DNA of 64,000 nucleotides from Saprospiraceae bacterium (GTDB lineage Bacteria > Bacteroidota > Bacteroidia > Chitinophagales > Saprospiraceae), in contig JADJRO010000001.1 in assembly GCA_016712145.1 (NCBI GenBank), positions 1,612,001-1,676,000 on the forward strand. Reading direction: 5' to 3'. Position numbers and translations under genes: made by a program. Of this stretch, positions 55,760 through 64,000 are shown in pieces. The notes beneath the pieces were generated by a model that was not told where the DNA came from, made no database searches, and saw only the letters and a program-made list of their open reading frames with translations. Position 1 is the stretch's first letter. Each line of letters begins with the position of its first letter.

Positions 55760-58510
55760 TTAGAAATTAAATCCTAAGCGTGCAAACAATTTACGACCAT
55801 TGCCGCCCATTTGGACTGCATCCCAGGGACCGCCGGTTTCATTGTTGTAAGCCCATCCTGCAGCACTCGGTACATAACCCAAGTCTGGATGTTCGTTCCA
55901 AATATTATCAACACCGAGATATAAGGTAAGTCCGTCAATAATTTTAGCTGATGCAAATACATCTTGAACCCATTTTGGTTTGTATAAATACAAATCAGCG
56001 ACCCGTACATTTTCATCCGCATCTGTTGGAACTTCGGGCAACAAACTTGCGAAATCACCGTAACCGTATAAATTAACCTGGCCAAAATAATTTACACGGG
56101 TACCGATGGTCCAACGTTTCCAATTATAATCCAGGCTCATTCCAAATTTTGTTTTTGGAGCAGATGCCAATAAAAAGTTTTGTTCACGGATACTATAAAA
56201 ATATTCAATATTAGAGGGTGAAGTACTTAATGCTTTTGGCACATTAATTTTATCAATTTCCATACGCTGCACATTTCCAGTAAACAAATAGCGTAAGCTA
56301 CCCATGCCACATTTATGATTGCAATCCAGCACCACATCAATGCCGGAATTTGTGGTGTTGACCGCGTTGGCAAAAAACTGTGCATAACTGACTTTCAAGT
56401 CTTGTAAAGTTTGTCGCAATTCAGCACTCAAGCTGGCATCATCCGCACTAAATTGTCCGGATAAAACAACGCGGTCTTTAACAAGGACGCGATACGCATC
56501 GACTGAAAATGTAATGTTGTTATTTGGGCGAATGCTGACACCCACATTATAATTTGTTGAAACCTCTTCTTTCAATTCGGGGATACCGGCTGCTTTTGTA
56601 ATCGGACTCGAATTGGGTGCAATTTTTACTTCTGAAATCAATCCACCTTGCACTGTGGTAAAGGTGGAACTAAAATTAATTTGCTGTAAGGAAGGTGCAC
56701 GGAAACCCGTACTGACAGAGCCGCGCAATGTGGTCATATTATCAACTTTATAGCGAGCAGCCAATTTGTAATTGTCGGTAAAACCAAAGTCAGAATAATT
56801 TTCCAGTCTTACAGCGCCTGCTACTAAAAAGGATTTTGTAACATCCAATTCGAGATCGGTATAGAAACCAAAGGTTGATCTGGTTTCATCGGCTTCATCA
56901 CCCGGTTGATAACCAGGAAAGCCTTGAGAACCGCTGGGCTTATCAACATTATAATTTGCATAAGAGGCCTCTTCACCCGCCGTCAATTGATAATTTTCTG
57001 AACGGAATTCAGCACCCAAGCCTAGATGCAATCCACTTAAAATGGATGGAAATTCTTTTCCAATATCCAAGTTGCCGATAGCTTGTGAAAAACTAAATCC
57101 ACCATCATCAAAATGCGTTTTACTTGCCCCTAAACCTGCATTAAATGTTTGATCCCCGAAAAAATGAAAATCATTTTTTCCATAACTTCCACTAAGATCC
57201 CAATCCCAACCTGATCTTAGTTGACCTTTTAAACCGGCTACACCAGATAGGTCTTTAATTTCCGTTTGAATGTGTGGATTGTAATAAAAACTACTGCCAT
57301 CTGCAGTGGCTTTAATGATTCCAGGAACGGGTATTAAGTTTCCCTGATCATCTGTTGGAAAACGTTCTGGATTGTCATCAAAGCGACGGGTAAATGCGAA
57401 GGCATCTGACTTTTTAAAATTGTATCCACCAAATGCATACACATTCAATTTATTATCATCCATTAATGGCAATTCTAAATTGGCCATACCGCCATATGCA
57501 TCTACAGAACCATCGCCATGTGTTCTACGATAGATGTTGAATGGAAGGATTTGGTCGGGATCCTGTCTATAGGTTTTATCAATCTGCGCAAAATCAGCTC
57601 CAATATTTAAAAAACCTCCTTTACTACCTAGAGAAATCCCATAGTTGGCACCTACATTAAAAGTGGCTCCATCCATTTTTTTATCATATTCCTGATAGCC
57701 CTGATCTTTAGATAAAATCGTATTGTATTTATTGTCATAATACGCAGCGTACCCTGCGCTTCCAGTCAACTTTCCGGGATTCTTTTTCAAAATAATATTC
57801 ATAACGCCTGCGATGGCATCTGACCCATATTGAGCAGAAGCACCATCGCGTAATATTTCAATGCGGTCAATGGAAGATTGAGGAATTGCATTTAAATCCG
57901 TTCCAGAATTACCACGACCCCGGGTACCAAATACTGAAACAAAAGCAGTTTGATGTCTGCGTTTTCCATTGATTAAGACCAGGGTTTGATCCGGTCCCAT
58001 TCCGCGGAGTGTACCTAAATCAATATGATCAGCACCATCTGATCCCGATTGTTTGGCGTAGTTAAAAGATGGAGCTGCAAAATTGAGCATGGATGTTACA
58101 TCCATCTTTGCGGTTGGAAATTGCATTTGACTTACCTGCAATACATCAACCGGCACGGGGGTTTCGGTTTGGATGCGATTGGCTCTGCGGGTACCGACGA
58201 CAACCACTTGTTCTAAAGCCGTCATCGAAGGCTCCATATTAATAATCAGATTTGGATTGCTAAAATCAGAAATAGTGACTGGATTATAACCCACCAAACT
58301 AATTTGCAATTGCTGGCCTTCATTCATTTTAATACTGAATCGACCATTTGCATCTGATACGGTGCCCGTGGTAGTACCCACCACATACACACTGGCGCCA
58401 ATGAGTGGACTCCCAGTGGCATCTTGCACTGTACCATTTACGATGCGTTGGGCTTCAAGCTGTAATAAATACATCAGGCTAAAAAATATAAACAACACTG
58501 TTCTTTTCAT
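55760..58510 (-). CDS. TonB-dependent outer-membrane receptor
   Basis: A 916-residue receptor with signal peptide, a CarboxypepD_reg-like domain (about 22-110: GSPLIGASVYVVGTTTGTVS), a plug (TPVPVDVLQVSQMQFPTAK, RGMGPDQTLVLINGKRRHQ, ILRDGASAQYGSDAIAGVMN) and a complete barrel ending in ARLGFNF, the usual terminal aromatic residue. It is not a SusC-type receptor as no SusD gene is adjacent. Ligand unknown; energy comes from TonB-ExbBD. The palindrome after its stop could act as its terminator. Confidence 0.93.
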   Translation of the reverse strand: MKRTVLFIFFSLMYLLQLEAQRIVNGTVQDATGSPLIGASVYVVGTTTGTVSDANGRFSIKMNEGQQLQISLVGYNPVTISDFSNPNLIINMEPSMTALEQVVVVGTRRANRIQTETPVPVDVLQVSQMQFPTAKMDVTSMLNFAAPSFNYAKQSGSDGADHIDLGTLRGMGPDQTLVLINGKRRHQTAFVSVFGTRGRGNSGTDLNAIPQSSIDRIEILRDGASAQYGSDAIAGVMNIILKKNPGKLTGSAGYAAYYDNKYNTILSKDQGYQEYDKKMDGATFNVGANYGISLGSKGGFLNIGADFAQIDKTYRQDPDQILPFNIYRRTHGDGSVDAYGGMANLELPLMDDNKLNVYAFGGYNFKKSDAFAFTRRFDDNPERFPTDDQGNLIPVPGIIKATADGSSFYYNPHIQTEIKDLSGVAGLKGQLRSGWDWDLSGSYGKNDFHFFGDQTFNAGLGASKTHFDDGGFSFSQAIGNLDIGKEFPSILSGLHLGLGAEFRSENYQLTAGEEASYANYNVDKPSGSQGFPGYQPGDEADETRSTFGFYTDLELDVTKSFLVAGAVRLENYSDFGFTDNYKLAARYKVDNMTTLRGSVSTGFRAPSLQQINFSSTFTTVQGGLISEVKIAPNSSPITKAAGIPELKEEVSTNYNVGVSIRPNNNITFSVDAYRVLVKDRVVLSGQFSADDASLSAELRQTLQDLKVSYAQFFANAVNTTNSGIDVVLDCNHKCGMGSLRYLFTGNVQRMEIDKINVPKALSTSPSNIEYFYSIREQNFLLASAPKTKFGMSLDYNWKRWTIGTRVNYFGQVNLYGYGDFASLLPEVPTDADENVRVADLYLYKPKWVQDVFASAKIIDGLTLYLGVDNIWNEHPDLGYVPSAAGWAYNNETGGPWDAVQMGGNGRKLFARLGFNF

Positions 58511-58580
58511 AATTTGGTTTTTAATTTGAATAAGTGAAATTAAACATATTTTTTAATATCTAAAATTCTTTGATAAAACT

Positions 58581-58614
58581 AAAAAGGCCGTCAGCAATAA
58601 TGCCAACAGCCTTT
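58581..58614 (-). terminator. Terminator of the PA-domain cargo gene
   Basis: AAAGGC pairs with GCCTTT, and after mismatches GT with AC and GCA with TGC around an ATAA loop; on the minus strand it is followed by T5. It lies just after the original stop codon at 58638, supporting that as the native gene end. Confidence 0.7.
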
Positions 58615-58637
58615 CTTTATTCTATCAATTTTACGAA

Positions 58638-58709
58638 TTATTTCATGACTTCAAATGATATTGACTTTTGTCCTTTGTCTGAAATCACTTGGAAATAATA
58701 AATACCTCA
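58638..58709 (-). other. Severed end of a T9SS sorting domain after an in-frame TGA
   Basis: After the TGA at 58707-58709 the same frame continues for 22 codons, GIYYFQVISDKGQKSISFEV and then MK, to a TAA at 58638. This is exactly the last strand pair of a T9SS type A domain. A single substitution (for example CGA or GGA to TGA) explains it. Confidence 0.85.
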
Positions 58710-60467
58710 AACGAAATTATTCAAATTAACACGCTCTAAATATTGATCTGAGCTTATTTTATTCTCTCCTGTATAAATAACTTTGCCAAAATTGTTATAT
58801 ATCTTATAACTTAATTTTGAAGTAGATTCCTGCAATTTTATTTGTGCTTGTAAAAATTCCTGCGCTGGATTGGGTGAAATAGTAATTTGAGCGTTTATTT
58901 CTTCCAAATTTTTAGAACTAACAACAAAACAATTACCGGAAAAAACTAAAGAAGCAGCTAAGGCACCTTCGAAATTTGTAAAAGAAAATGCATTGTCTAC
59001 ATCAGGGACGCCGGTATTGGGATCATAACTTGAAATACCAAGATAAGGAATATCTGTTATTGTTAACTGTCCGGCAGCATTTAATAAGCCATTATTCCAA
59101 GTATAATCCATTCCTTCGTCAAAACCAAAAAATGGAACTTGATCTGTACCTGAATATCTAATCCCCACAAAAACATTAATATTATCATCAGGAATAGTGT
59201 AACCGGCCTCACTGGTATTAAAATCCTCCAATGGTACTCTAGCTATTGCTGAAGTTCTTGTATCACCGGCGTCAAAGGTATAGGTTCCTAAAGCAAGGAA
59301 GCTTAACTCATCATTTGAAGCATCACCATCTGCATTTAAGTCCTGCCATCCATATAAATTTGCTTCTGGAGTTAGGCCAGCTAATGTTGCAGGAGCAACT
59401 GATGCCAAACTGAATAGAATGGAATCAATTTTGCATCCTTTACCATAAGGAATTTTAAAACCTGTCATATATTCAGCATTGGTCCCATCACCACGACGAT
59501 AATTATTCGTAATAAATGGGTTTCTTCCATCAGCAGCTAGTCTGGATTTTGATAAAATATTATTAGATAAATAAAATTCTGATGTAGCAGAATTATCTCC
59601 AATTGAAATTTGTTCTGAACTATCAGAACTGATCACATAGGAAATGATCCCTTTCCCAGTTGAATTAGCATGTCCTAATAAGTCCTGAGAATCCAGAATA
59701 ATATCATAGGCTGAATCTATTTCAACAAAAATGCCATCAGCAGAAGTTTTATTATAAAACTCATTAGTTGAACTTCCAGTAGGTGTAAAGTTGATTTTTG
59801 CATTTACTTTTGCATTAGAAATTAAATTGTTCCCAACATTTTTAACTGTTGAGCCCGGAATTAATTGATAATCACCTGTTTTCTTAATCCACGAAAATGG
59901 ATAGGTTCCAAAGGAAGCATGGCTAATACCTGGTCTATTATTAGTAGAAAGATCATTAGAAAATCTAATATTACCAATTGAAATATTAACTGATTCATTA
60001 GCAAGAGCAGCTTTAATTTTTAAACCATCTTCATAAGATAACATTACGACTGGTATGGTAACAGATCCACCAAAAGTGCCACCAGCCATACCTGCTACAC
60101 CTGCACCAGGTGCATTGTTAAAAATAATACAGGCAATCGCTCCATAATCTTGAACATTGAGTGCTTTAAAACTAAAATTACAGGTTCCCCGGTCAACTAA
60201 TGCAATTTTACCGGCCAATGCTGCCTTGTTTACAATGGTATCGCAACCTTGTGTTGGGATTGTTGCGCTGTTTGTTTGAACTAATACTGCATCAGCAGTC
60301 CAAACATTAGATAATAAATCAGCACCCCATTGGCTTGCTGTACCTTGTTGGGTGTTTCCAAATTGATAAATGCCATACAAAGATGAAGGTGAATTAACCA
60401 CAACTTTTTGGCTATTAACGTTGTAGAAAAAAAGTAAAAAAAATAAAAGGTGTAAAGCTTTCTTCAT
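58707..60467 (-). CDS. PA-domain T9SS cargo protein with truncated sorting signal
   Basis: A protein of about 586 residues. I chose ATG 60467 (MKKALHLLFFLLFF), which gives a signal peptide. A protease-associated (PA) domain is visible: ALAGKIALVDRGTCNFSFKA and ACIIFNNAPGAGV. The rest is beta-rich. The sorting domain starts normally (ITISPNPAQEFLQAQIKL, then IYNNFGKVIYTGE) but is cut by TGA before its last conserved strand; the missing residues follow in the same frame. Without them T9SS export should fail, so it would stay periplasmic if stable. Confidence 0.85.
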   Translation of the reverse strand: MKKALHLLFFLLFFYNVNSQKVVVNSPSSLYGIYQFGNTQQGTASQWGADLLSNVWTADAVLVQTNSATIPTQGCDTIVNKAALAGKIALVDRGTCNFSFKALNVQDYGAIACIIFNNAPGAGVAGMAGGTFGGSVTIPVVMLSYEDGLKIKAALANESVNISIGNIRFSNDLSTNNRPGISHASFGTYPFSWIKKTGDYQLIPGSTVKNVGNNLISNAKVNAKINFTPTGSSTNEFYNKTSADGIFVEIDSAYDIILDSQDLLGHANSTGKGIISYVISSDSSEQISIGDNSATSEFYLSNNILSKSRLAADGRNPFITNNYRRGDGTNAEYMTGFKIPYGKGCKIDSILFSLASVAPATLAGLTPEANLYGWQDLNADGDASNDELSFLALGTYTFDAGDTRTSAIARVPLEDFNTSEAGYTIPDDNINVFVGIRYSGTDQVPFFGFDEGMDYTWNNGLLNAAGQLTITDIPYLGISSYDPNTGVPDVDNAFSFTNFEGALAASLVFSGNCFVVSSKNLEEINAQITISPNPAQEFLQAQIKLQESTSKLSYKIYNNFGKVIYTGENKISSDQYLERVNLNNFV

Positions 60468-60602
60468 ATAATAGTTTTTTGATTGAACTATAAATTTACA
60501 ATTGATTAACGAATGCAGGAAGATCGCAATCATATTTTATTATATAATATATATATTATATTGAATTTCTATAATTTGTGTATAAAAATTAAATTAAAAA
60601 GC

Positions 60603-61577
60603 TTAATTTAAATTAGAATCTAAAGTTGATTTCTTGCCAAGTTTGTAAATCAAATCTTCGATTGGTTGGTATTCCGGTTGTAGAATCGTTCGGCTGAACT
60701 GGTCCACGTAACGTAAGCTGCTGAAACTAGTCCGAATGGTTTCCTGATTTATCAATGATTTTTTGTTTACCACTCGTGCTGCAATCCCGTCGATAAAAGA
60801 CAAGAGGTGTGCAGTAAATTTATTCGCTTTTTTACTAATGGGTGCTTGACCCAAAGATTTTGCAATGGTGTTTAAAAATTTCTGGTAAGTCCAGCTTTCT
60901 GCATTGAGTAAAAATTGTTTGTTCCATAGATTTTCATTGAGGACTTTCAATACAATGTTTGCAATGTCATCAGCTGCGATCAAACCCACATTTCCGGGAG
61001 GATAAAAGGAAAGACCGGCCTTAACTTTTTGAAAAATCTGCATGGAAGATTGATCCCAGGATGCATCCCCTAGAATTAAACTTGGATTGAGGATGCATAC
61101 GTTTAATCCTTCTGCTGCCCCGCGCCAAACTTCCAATTCTGCTAGGTATTTAGTTTCTGCATAATAGCTTCTGAAAACGGGTTGTCCAACAGCCTGGTCA
61201 GATACCAACAATTCATCTGCGGAGCGAACCATGGTCGCTGCGGAGCTTATAAAAATAAAATTCTTGATACCATAAAATAGCGCCGCATTGATCAATGAGC
61301 GGGTGCCTTCAACATTGACCTGATACAATTGCTTGCGATCCTTTGAATTATAGGATATCATTGCAGCACTGTGGATGATGGTATCAACGCCTTCCAATGC
61401 GAAATCATAAGAAACCGGATCCAATAAATCTCCAATAATTCCCTGCGTAGGTGAGGTCGTTCCCCGTTGCTTTCTGGTAAGTAGTTTAACAGAATAACTG
61501 GAAGCTAGCAATTGGTTTAGAATCTCCTTACCTAACAAGCCACTGGCACCTGTCAAAAATATTGACTTATTGTCCAT
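60603..61577 (-). CDS. NAD-dependent epimerase/dehydratase (SDR, extended)
   Basis: A 324-residue extended short-chain dehydrogenase: cofactor motif GASGLLG near the start, GVDTIIHSAA around residue 65, ISSAATM with the active-site serine, and YAETK with the catalytic Tyr and Lys. It resembles dihydroflavonol-reductase/nucleoside-sugar epimerase-like enzymes (DFR type). The substrate is unknown. Its start overlaps the end of the cytochrome c gene by 11 bp, so they are translated together. Confidence 0.87.
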   Translation of the reverse strand: MDNKSIFLTGASGLLGKEILNQLLASSYSVKLLTRKQRGTTSPTQGIIGDLLDPVSYDFALEGVDTIIHSAAMISYNSKDRKQLYQVNVEGTRSLINAALFYGIKNFIFISSAATMVRSADELLVSDQAVGQPVFRSYYAETKYLAELEVWRGAAEGLNVCILNPSLILGDASWDQSSMQIFQKVKAGLSFYPPGNVGLIAADDIANIVLKVLNENLWNKQFLLNAESWTYQKFLNTIAKSLGQAPISKKANKFTAHLLSFIDGIAARVVNKKSLINQETIRTSFSSLRYVDQFSRTILQPEYQPIEDLIYKLGKKSTLDSNLN

Positions 61578-61902
61578 TCGCCGGAGTTTGATTTAGACTC
61601 TGTGTGAACTTTGCCAGTGCCCGAATTTCAGATTCTTCTAAAATGGTTTTAAAACCAGTCATCACATTTCGACCCTCAGAAATTATTAAAATCCGCTCTT
61701 CCAGGCTTAATATTGAATACCGGAGGTCTTTGGCTCCATTGGTTTTCAAGGATCCATCAAGACCATGGCAATTGACACAATAGCGACGAAACAAGCTTGA
61801 TCCGTCAGGCACAGAACGTTGATCGCTTTTGGAAGCAGATTCCTGGCATCCAAATAGCCAAACACCTGTCAAAATAGCCCAACTGACTAAAAAAATCCTC
61901 AT
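61567..61902 (-). CDS. c-type cytochrome lipoprotein
   Basis: A 111-residue lipoprotein (Cys19 in WLFGC) with one haem motif CVNCH and a possible axial methionine in GRNVMTGFK. It resembles small class I cytochromes. A lipid anchor puts it at the periplasmic side. It shares a transcript with a predicted sugar or flavonoid-type dehydrogenase, an unusual pairing, and lies divergent from the TolC-family gene. Confidence 0.88.
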   Translation of the reverse strand: MRIFLVSWAILTGVWLFGCQESASKSDQRSVPDGSSLFRRYCVNCHGLDGSLKTNGAKDLRYSILSLEERILIISEGRNVMTGFKTILEESEIRALAKFTQSLNQTPANGQ

Positions 61903-62044
61903 TTTCAGCTGTTTTTGTAAACATCAGGGCGTAAAATTAGTTTTAATTCCATGGCTTTTTATAAAAGTCACTATCCGTACGTTAATCAGAATTTAATAAA
62001 GTCTGATTCAAACGGTTTCTAATCATCTTTGTAAAATTTTCTGA

Positions 62045-63424
62045 ATGAAGCATTTTCTAATTCTGGCAGTTTTTGTGTTTTCGATATTAAATCAGGCAAC
62101 TGCACAAAAAAGTTTTAGTCTCAAAGAAGCCATTGAGTATGCAAAAATCAATAATCAACATTTAAACATTCAAAAATTAAATATTAAGGATGTTGAAGGA
62201 CAGCTAAAAGAATATTATGCGATTGGTTTGCCCAAACTATCCGGATCCGTTTCCTATAATTACTTTTTAAAATTGCCCACCAGTATATTCCCTAATTTTA
62301 TTAGTCCGGCAATCTATGATGTGTTATTTGATGAAAATCTTTTACCTCGACGGGATATTGATGCCGGACCCGGCGTACCTGTGCAATTTGGAACTAAAAA
62401 CAATCTGACTGCAGGTTTGGAATTTTCTACTCTCTTGTTTGATGGTTCCTTTTTTGTTGGATTAAAAGCACAACGATTGTATAAAGACCTGATCGTAAAA
62501 CAAATCAACCAAACGGAGTCTGAAGTTAAATATCATGTAACCAAAGCGTATTTGGGAGCATTGGCTATTCAGGAAAATTTAAAAATACTGACTAAAAATA
62601 TTTCCAATTTACAAAAAGTAAATTCAGATCTGAATGAATTTTATAAATCCGGTTTGATTGAAAAATTAGATGTTGATCGTACCGAATTGTCCCTTCAAAA
62701 TCTGAATACGGAAAAAGAAAAATTGCAGCGATTGGCAAACATCACTATTAACGTATTGAAGTTTCAGATAAATTTTCCATATGAACAAGAGCTTACACTC
62801 AGTGAAACCCTTAATGACCTGTTGAATACTTCCTATCTGGAAATTATGGATCCGTCCATCCAATTGAATTACAATGCTCGACCAGAATACCCAGTCATTT
62901 TACAAGGATTGCAATTGGCAGAAATAAATATCAAACGTTACAAAACGGCTTACCTGCCTTCCTTGTATGGATTTGCAAGTATTCAAGAAAGTTTACAACG
63001 CAATAAATTGTTTGATTCAAAAGACAATGATTGGTTTCCAACAAGTTTAGTAGGACTGAATTTAAGCGTTCCGATTTTTGATGGCTTTGATAAAAAAGGT
63101 AAAATCATCCGTGCGAAAATGTTGTTGGATAAAACGAAATTACAACAAAAAGAATTTGAAAGCGGAGCACAATTGGAATTTGAAAATGCTAGAATTCAAT
63201 ACTTAAATGCCAGTGTAACCATTGAATCCAGAAAGAAAACGGTAACACTTGCGGAAAGTATTTACAATTCTTCCAAAATAAAATTTAAAGAAGGGGTTGG
63301 TTCCAGTTTAGAATTAAGTAATGCTGAACGGGATCTCTACCAGGCTCAAGCTAATTTACTGGATGCACAAATTAATTTGATCCAGGCGAAAGTAGATTTG
63401 GATAAGAGCATGGGAAGGATATAG
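62045..63424 (+). CDS. TolC-family outer-membrane efflux protein
   Basis: A 459-residue protein with signal peptide (residues 1-20) and the two OEP repeats, each with long helices (LKEAIEYAKINNQHLN at the start, GVGSSLELSNAERDLYQAQA near the end). It forms the outer-membrane channel of a tripartite pump or type I secretion system. The partner periplasmic and inner-membrane proteins are not adjacent. CATCTTTG upstream at about 62024 is a one-mismatch -7 element. An inverted repeat follows. Confidence 0.93.
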   Translation: MKHFLILAVFVFSILNQATAQKSFSLKEAIEYAKINNQHLNIQKLNIKDVEGQLKEYYAIGLPKLSGSVSYNYFLKLPTSIFPNFISPAIYDVLFDENLLPRRDIDAGPGVPVQFGTKNNLTAGLEFSTLLFDGSFFVGLKAQRLYKDLIVKQINQTESEVKYHVTKAYLGALAIQENLKILTKNISNLQKVNSDLNEFYKSGLIEKLDVDRTELSLQNLNTEKEKLQRLANITINVLKFQINFPYEQELTLSETLNDLLNTSYLEIMDPSIQLNYNARPEYPVILQGLQLAEINIKRYKTAYLPSLYGFASIQESLQRNKLFDSKDNDWFPTSLVGLNLSVPIFDGFDKKGKIIRAKMLLDKTKLQQKEFESGAQLEFENARIQYLNASVTIESRKKTVTLAESIYNSSKIKFKEGVGSSLELSNAERDLYQAQANLLDAQINLIQAKVDLDKSMGRI

Positions 63425-63426
63425 TC

Positions 63427-63580
63427 AATTACGAATTACAAATTACGAATTACGAATGGAGGAATCAATTACGAATTGGGAATTGGGATTCGATTAAAAA
63501 TGTAGTATAAAAAATAATTTTTTATACTACATTTATTAAATCATTTGTAATTTGTAATTCGTAATTCGTAATTCGTAATT
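63427..63580. repeat. Inverted heptamer arrays around a 17-bp hairpin
   Basis: On the left, AATTACG-type heptamers run from 63427 (four in register, then degenerate ones to 63487). On the right, ATTTGTA/ATTCGTA heptamers run from 63543 to 63580 in the opposite sense. Between them a perfect 17-bp stem (63498-63514 with 63518-63534) has a TAA loop. The whole can fold into one long structure between the TolC gene and pdxH. Confidence 0.9.
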
Positions 63581-63588
63581 TATTTAAC

Positions 63589-64000
63589 ATGGATCCTTTA
63601 CGCAAAGAATACAAACATTCGACATTAGAATTTAATCAGTTGTTATTGGATCCGGTGGATCAGTTTGCCAGTTGGTTTGAAGAAGTTTTAAAAAACCAGT
63701 TGCCGGATGGGAATGCGATGATCTTATCAACAGTATCTGATCGAGGACGTCCTTCCTCTCGGGTTGTTTTACTTAAAAATGTAGAAAACGGTCATTTTTA
63801 CTTTTTTACCAATTATAACAGTCGAAAAGGAAAGCAACTAGCTCAAAATCCCAATGCCTGTTTATTGTTTTTTTGGAAAGAGTTTGAACGTCAGGTTCGT
63901 ATCGAAGGCATGATTGAAAAAATCAGTTCGGAGGAATCTGAAATTTACTTTAAGTCGCGTCCATTTTTTAGTCAGATTGGAGCCATTGTATCTCCTCAAA
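63589..64000 (+). CDS. pdxH: Pyridoxamine 5'-phosphate oxidase, 3'-truncated by window edge
   Basis: The first 137 codons of pdxH. MDPLRKEYKHSTLEF is the usual Bacteroidota start, followed by MILSTVSDRGRPSSRVVLLK (FMN-binding region), FFTNYNSRKGKQLAQNP, FFWKEFERQVRIEG and the substrate region SEIYFKSRP. It makes pyridoxal phosphate from pyridoxamine or pyridoxine phosphate. The rest lies outside the window. Confidence 0.95.
   Translation, partial: MDPLRKEYKHSTLEFNQLLLDPVDQFASWFEEVLKNQLPDGNAMILSTVSDRGRPSSRVVLLKNVENGHFYFFTNYNSRKGKQLAQNPNACLLFFWKEFERQVRIEGMIEKISSEESEIYFKSRPFFSQIGAIVSPQ

Noticed and set aside
55760..58510. SusC-type glycan receptor
   Set aside because: No SusD-like lipoprotein gene is next to either TonB-dependent receptor.
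58707..58709. TGA read as selenocysteine or tryptophan
   Set aside because: Other TGA codons in the window act as stops, no SECIS-like hairpin follows, and neither residue is expected at this point of a sorting domain.

Overview
The window is an AT-rich chromosomal segment of a Bacteroidota bacterium. Evidence: cargo proteins with type IX secretion (T9SS) C-terminal domains, TonB-dependent receptors with carboxypeptidase-regulatory-like N-domains, an ExbB-ExbD-ExbD-TonB operon, a TPR/DUF4292/EnvC-like operon, and promoters of the Bacteroidota type (TTG then TAnnTTTG). The gene set looks like the Saprospiria/Chitinophagia side of the phylum, but that placement is inference. No IS element, prophage or CRISPR array was seen.

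Layout. 1-6.1 kb: the 3' part of an RND/MMPL exporter, then a respiratory module (c-type cytochrome, 76-aa membrane peptide, Tat-exported Fe-S lipoprotein, NrfD-type quinol-site subunit, anchored periplasmic protein). 6.5-12.6 kb: accA, dapA, an orphan winged-helix protein, an LpxH-like phosphoesterase, a secreted phosphodiesterase and an OlsB-like acyltransferase with a degenerate front domain. 13-24.5 kb: a T9SS cargo next to a TonB-dependent receptor, then a giant T9SS type B adhesin-like gene broken by two homopolymer frameshifts. 24.5-28.2 kb: S33 hydrolase, ECF sigma factor with a cupin partner, arsR and arsM with two look-alike operators. 28.6-37 kb: the acpP-fabF-rnc operon divergent from pyk-TPR-DUF4292-envC-like. 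37-49 kb: frameshifted Omp28-type T9SS cargo, rmuC, the TonB energising operon with an overlooked 56-aa membrane gene, an OmpA lipoprotein, DUF2237, an MscS-like protein, an AI-2E-family permease and an AhpD-like protein. 49.2-52.5 kb: a repeat-rich stretch with a 45-unit heptamer array, tRNA-Leu(GAG), a lipoprotein, yidD and a second heptamer array. 52.5-64 kb: Omp28-type T9SS cargo, APC permease, a 60-bp perfect palindrome, a TonB-dependent receptor, a PA-domain T9SS cargo with a nonsense codon inside its sorting signal, epimerase, cytochrome c, a TolC-family protein and the 5' part of pdxH.

How it fits together. Much of the window concerns the cell envelope: outer-membrane uptake energised by ExbBD-TonB, secretion of surface proteins by T9SS, efflux (RND, TolC), lipid and lipid A-like metabolism, and peptidoglycan hydrolase activation. 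Housekeeping lipid, lysine and glycolytic genes are interspersed.

The most unusual signals are: the NrfD module with a probable non-standard Fe-S cluster and a short motif shared between two of its subunits; heptamer arrays in which two unrelated genes find their stop codon in the second repeat unit; the 60-bp palindrome; and a set of single-base lesions, several at homopolymers, that suggest either uncorrected long-read errors or gene decay. Positions of domains are estimates by eye; no database search was run.
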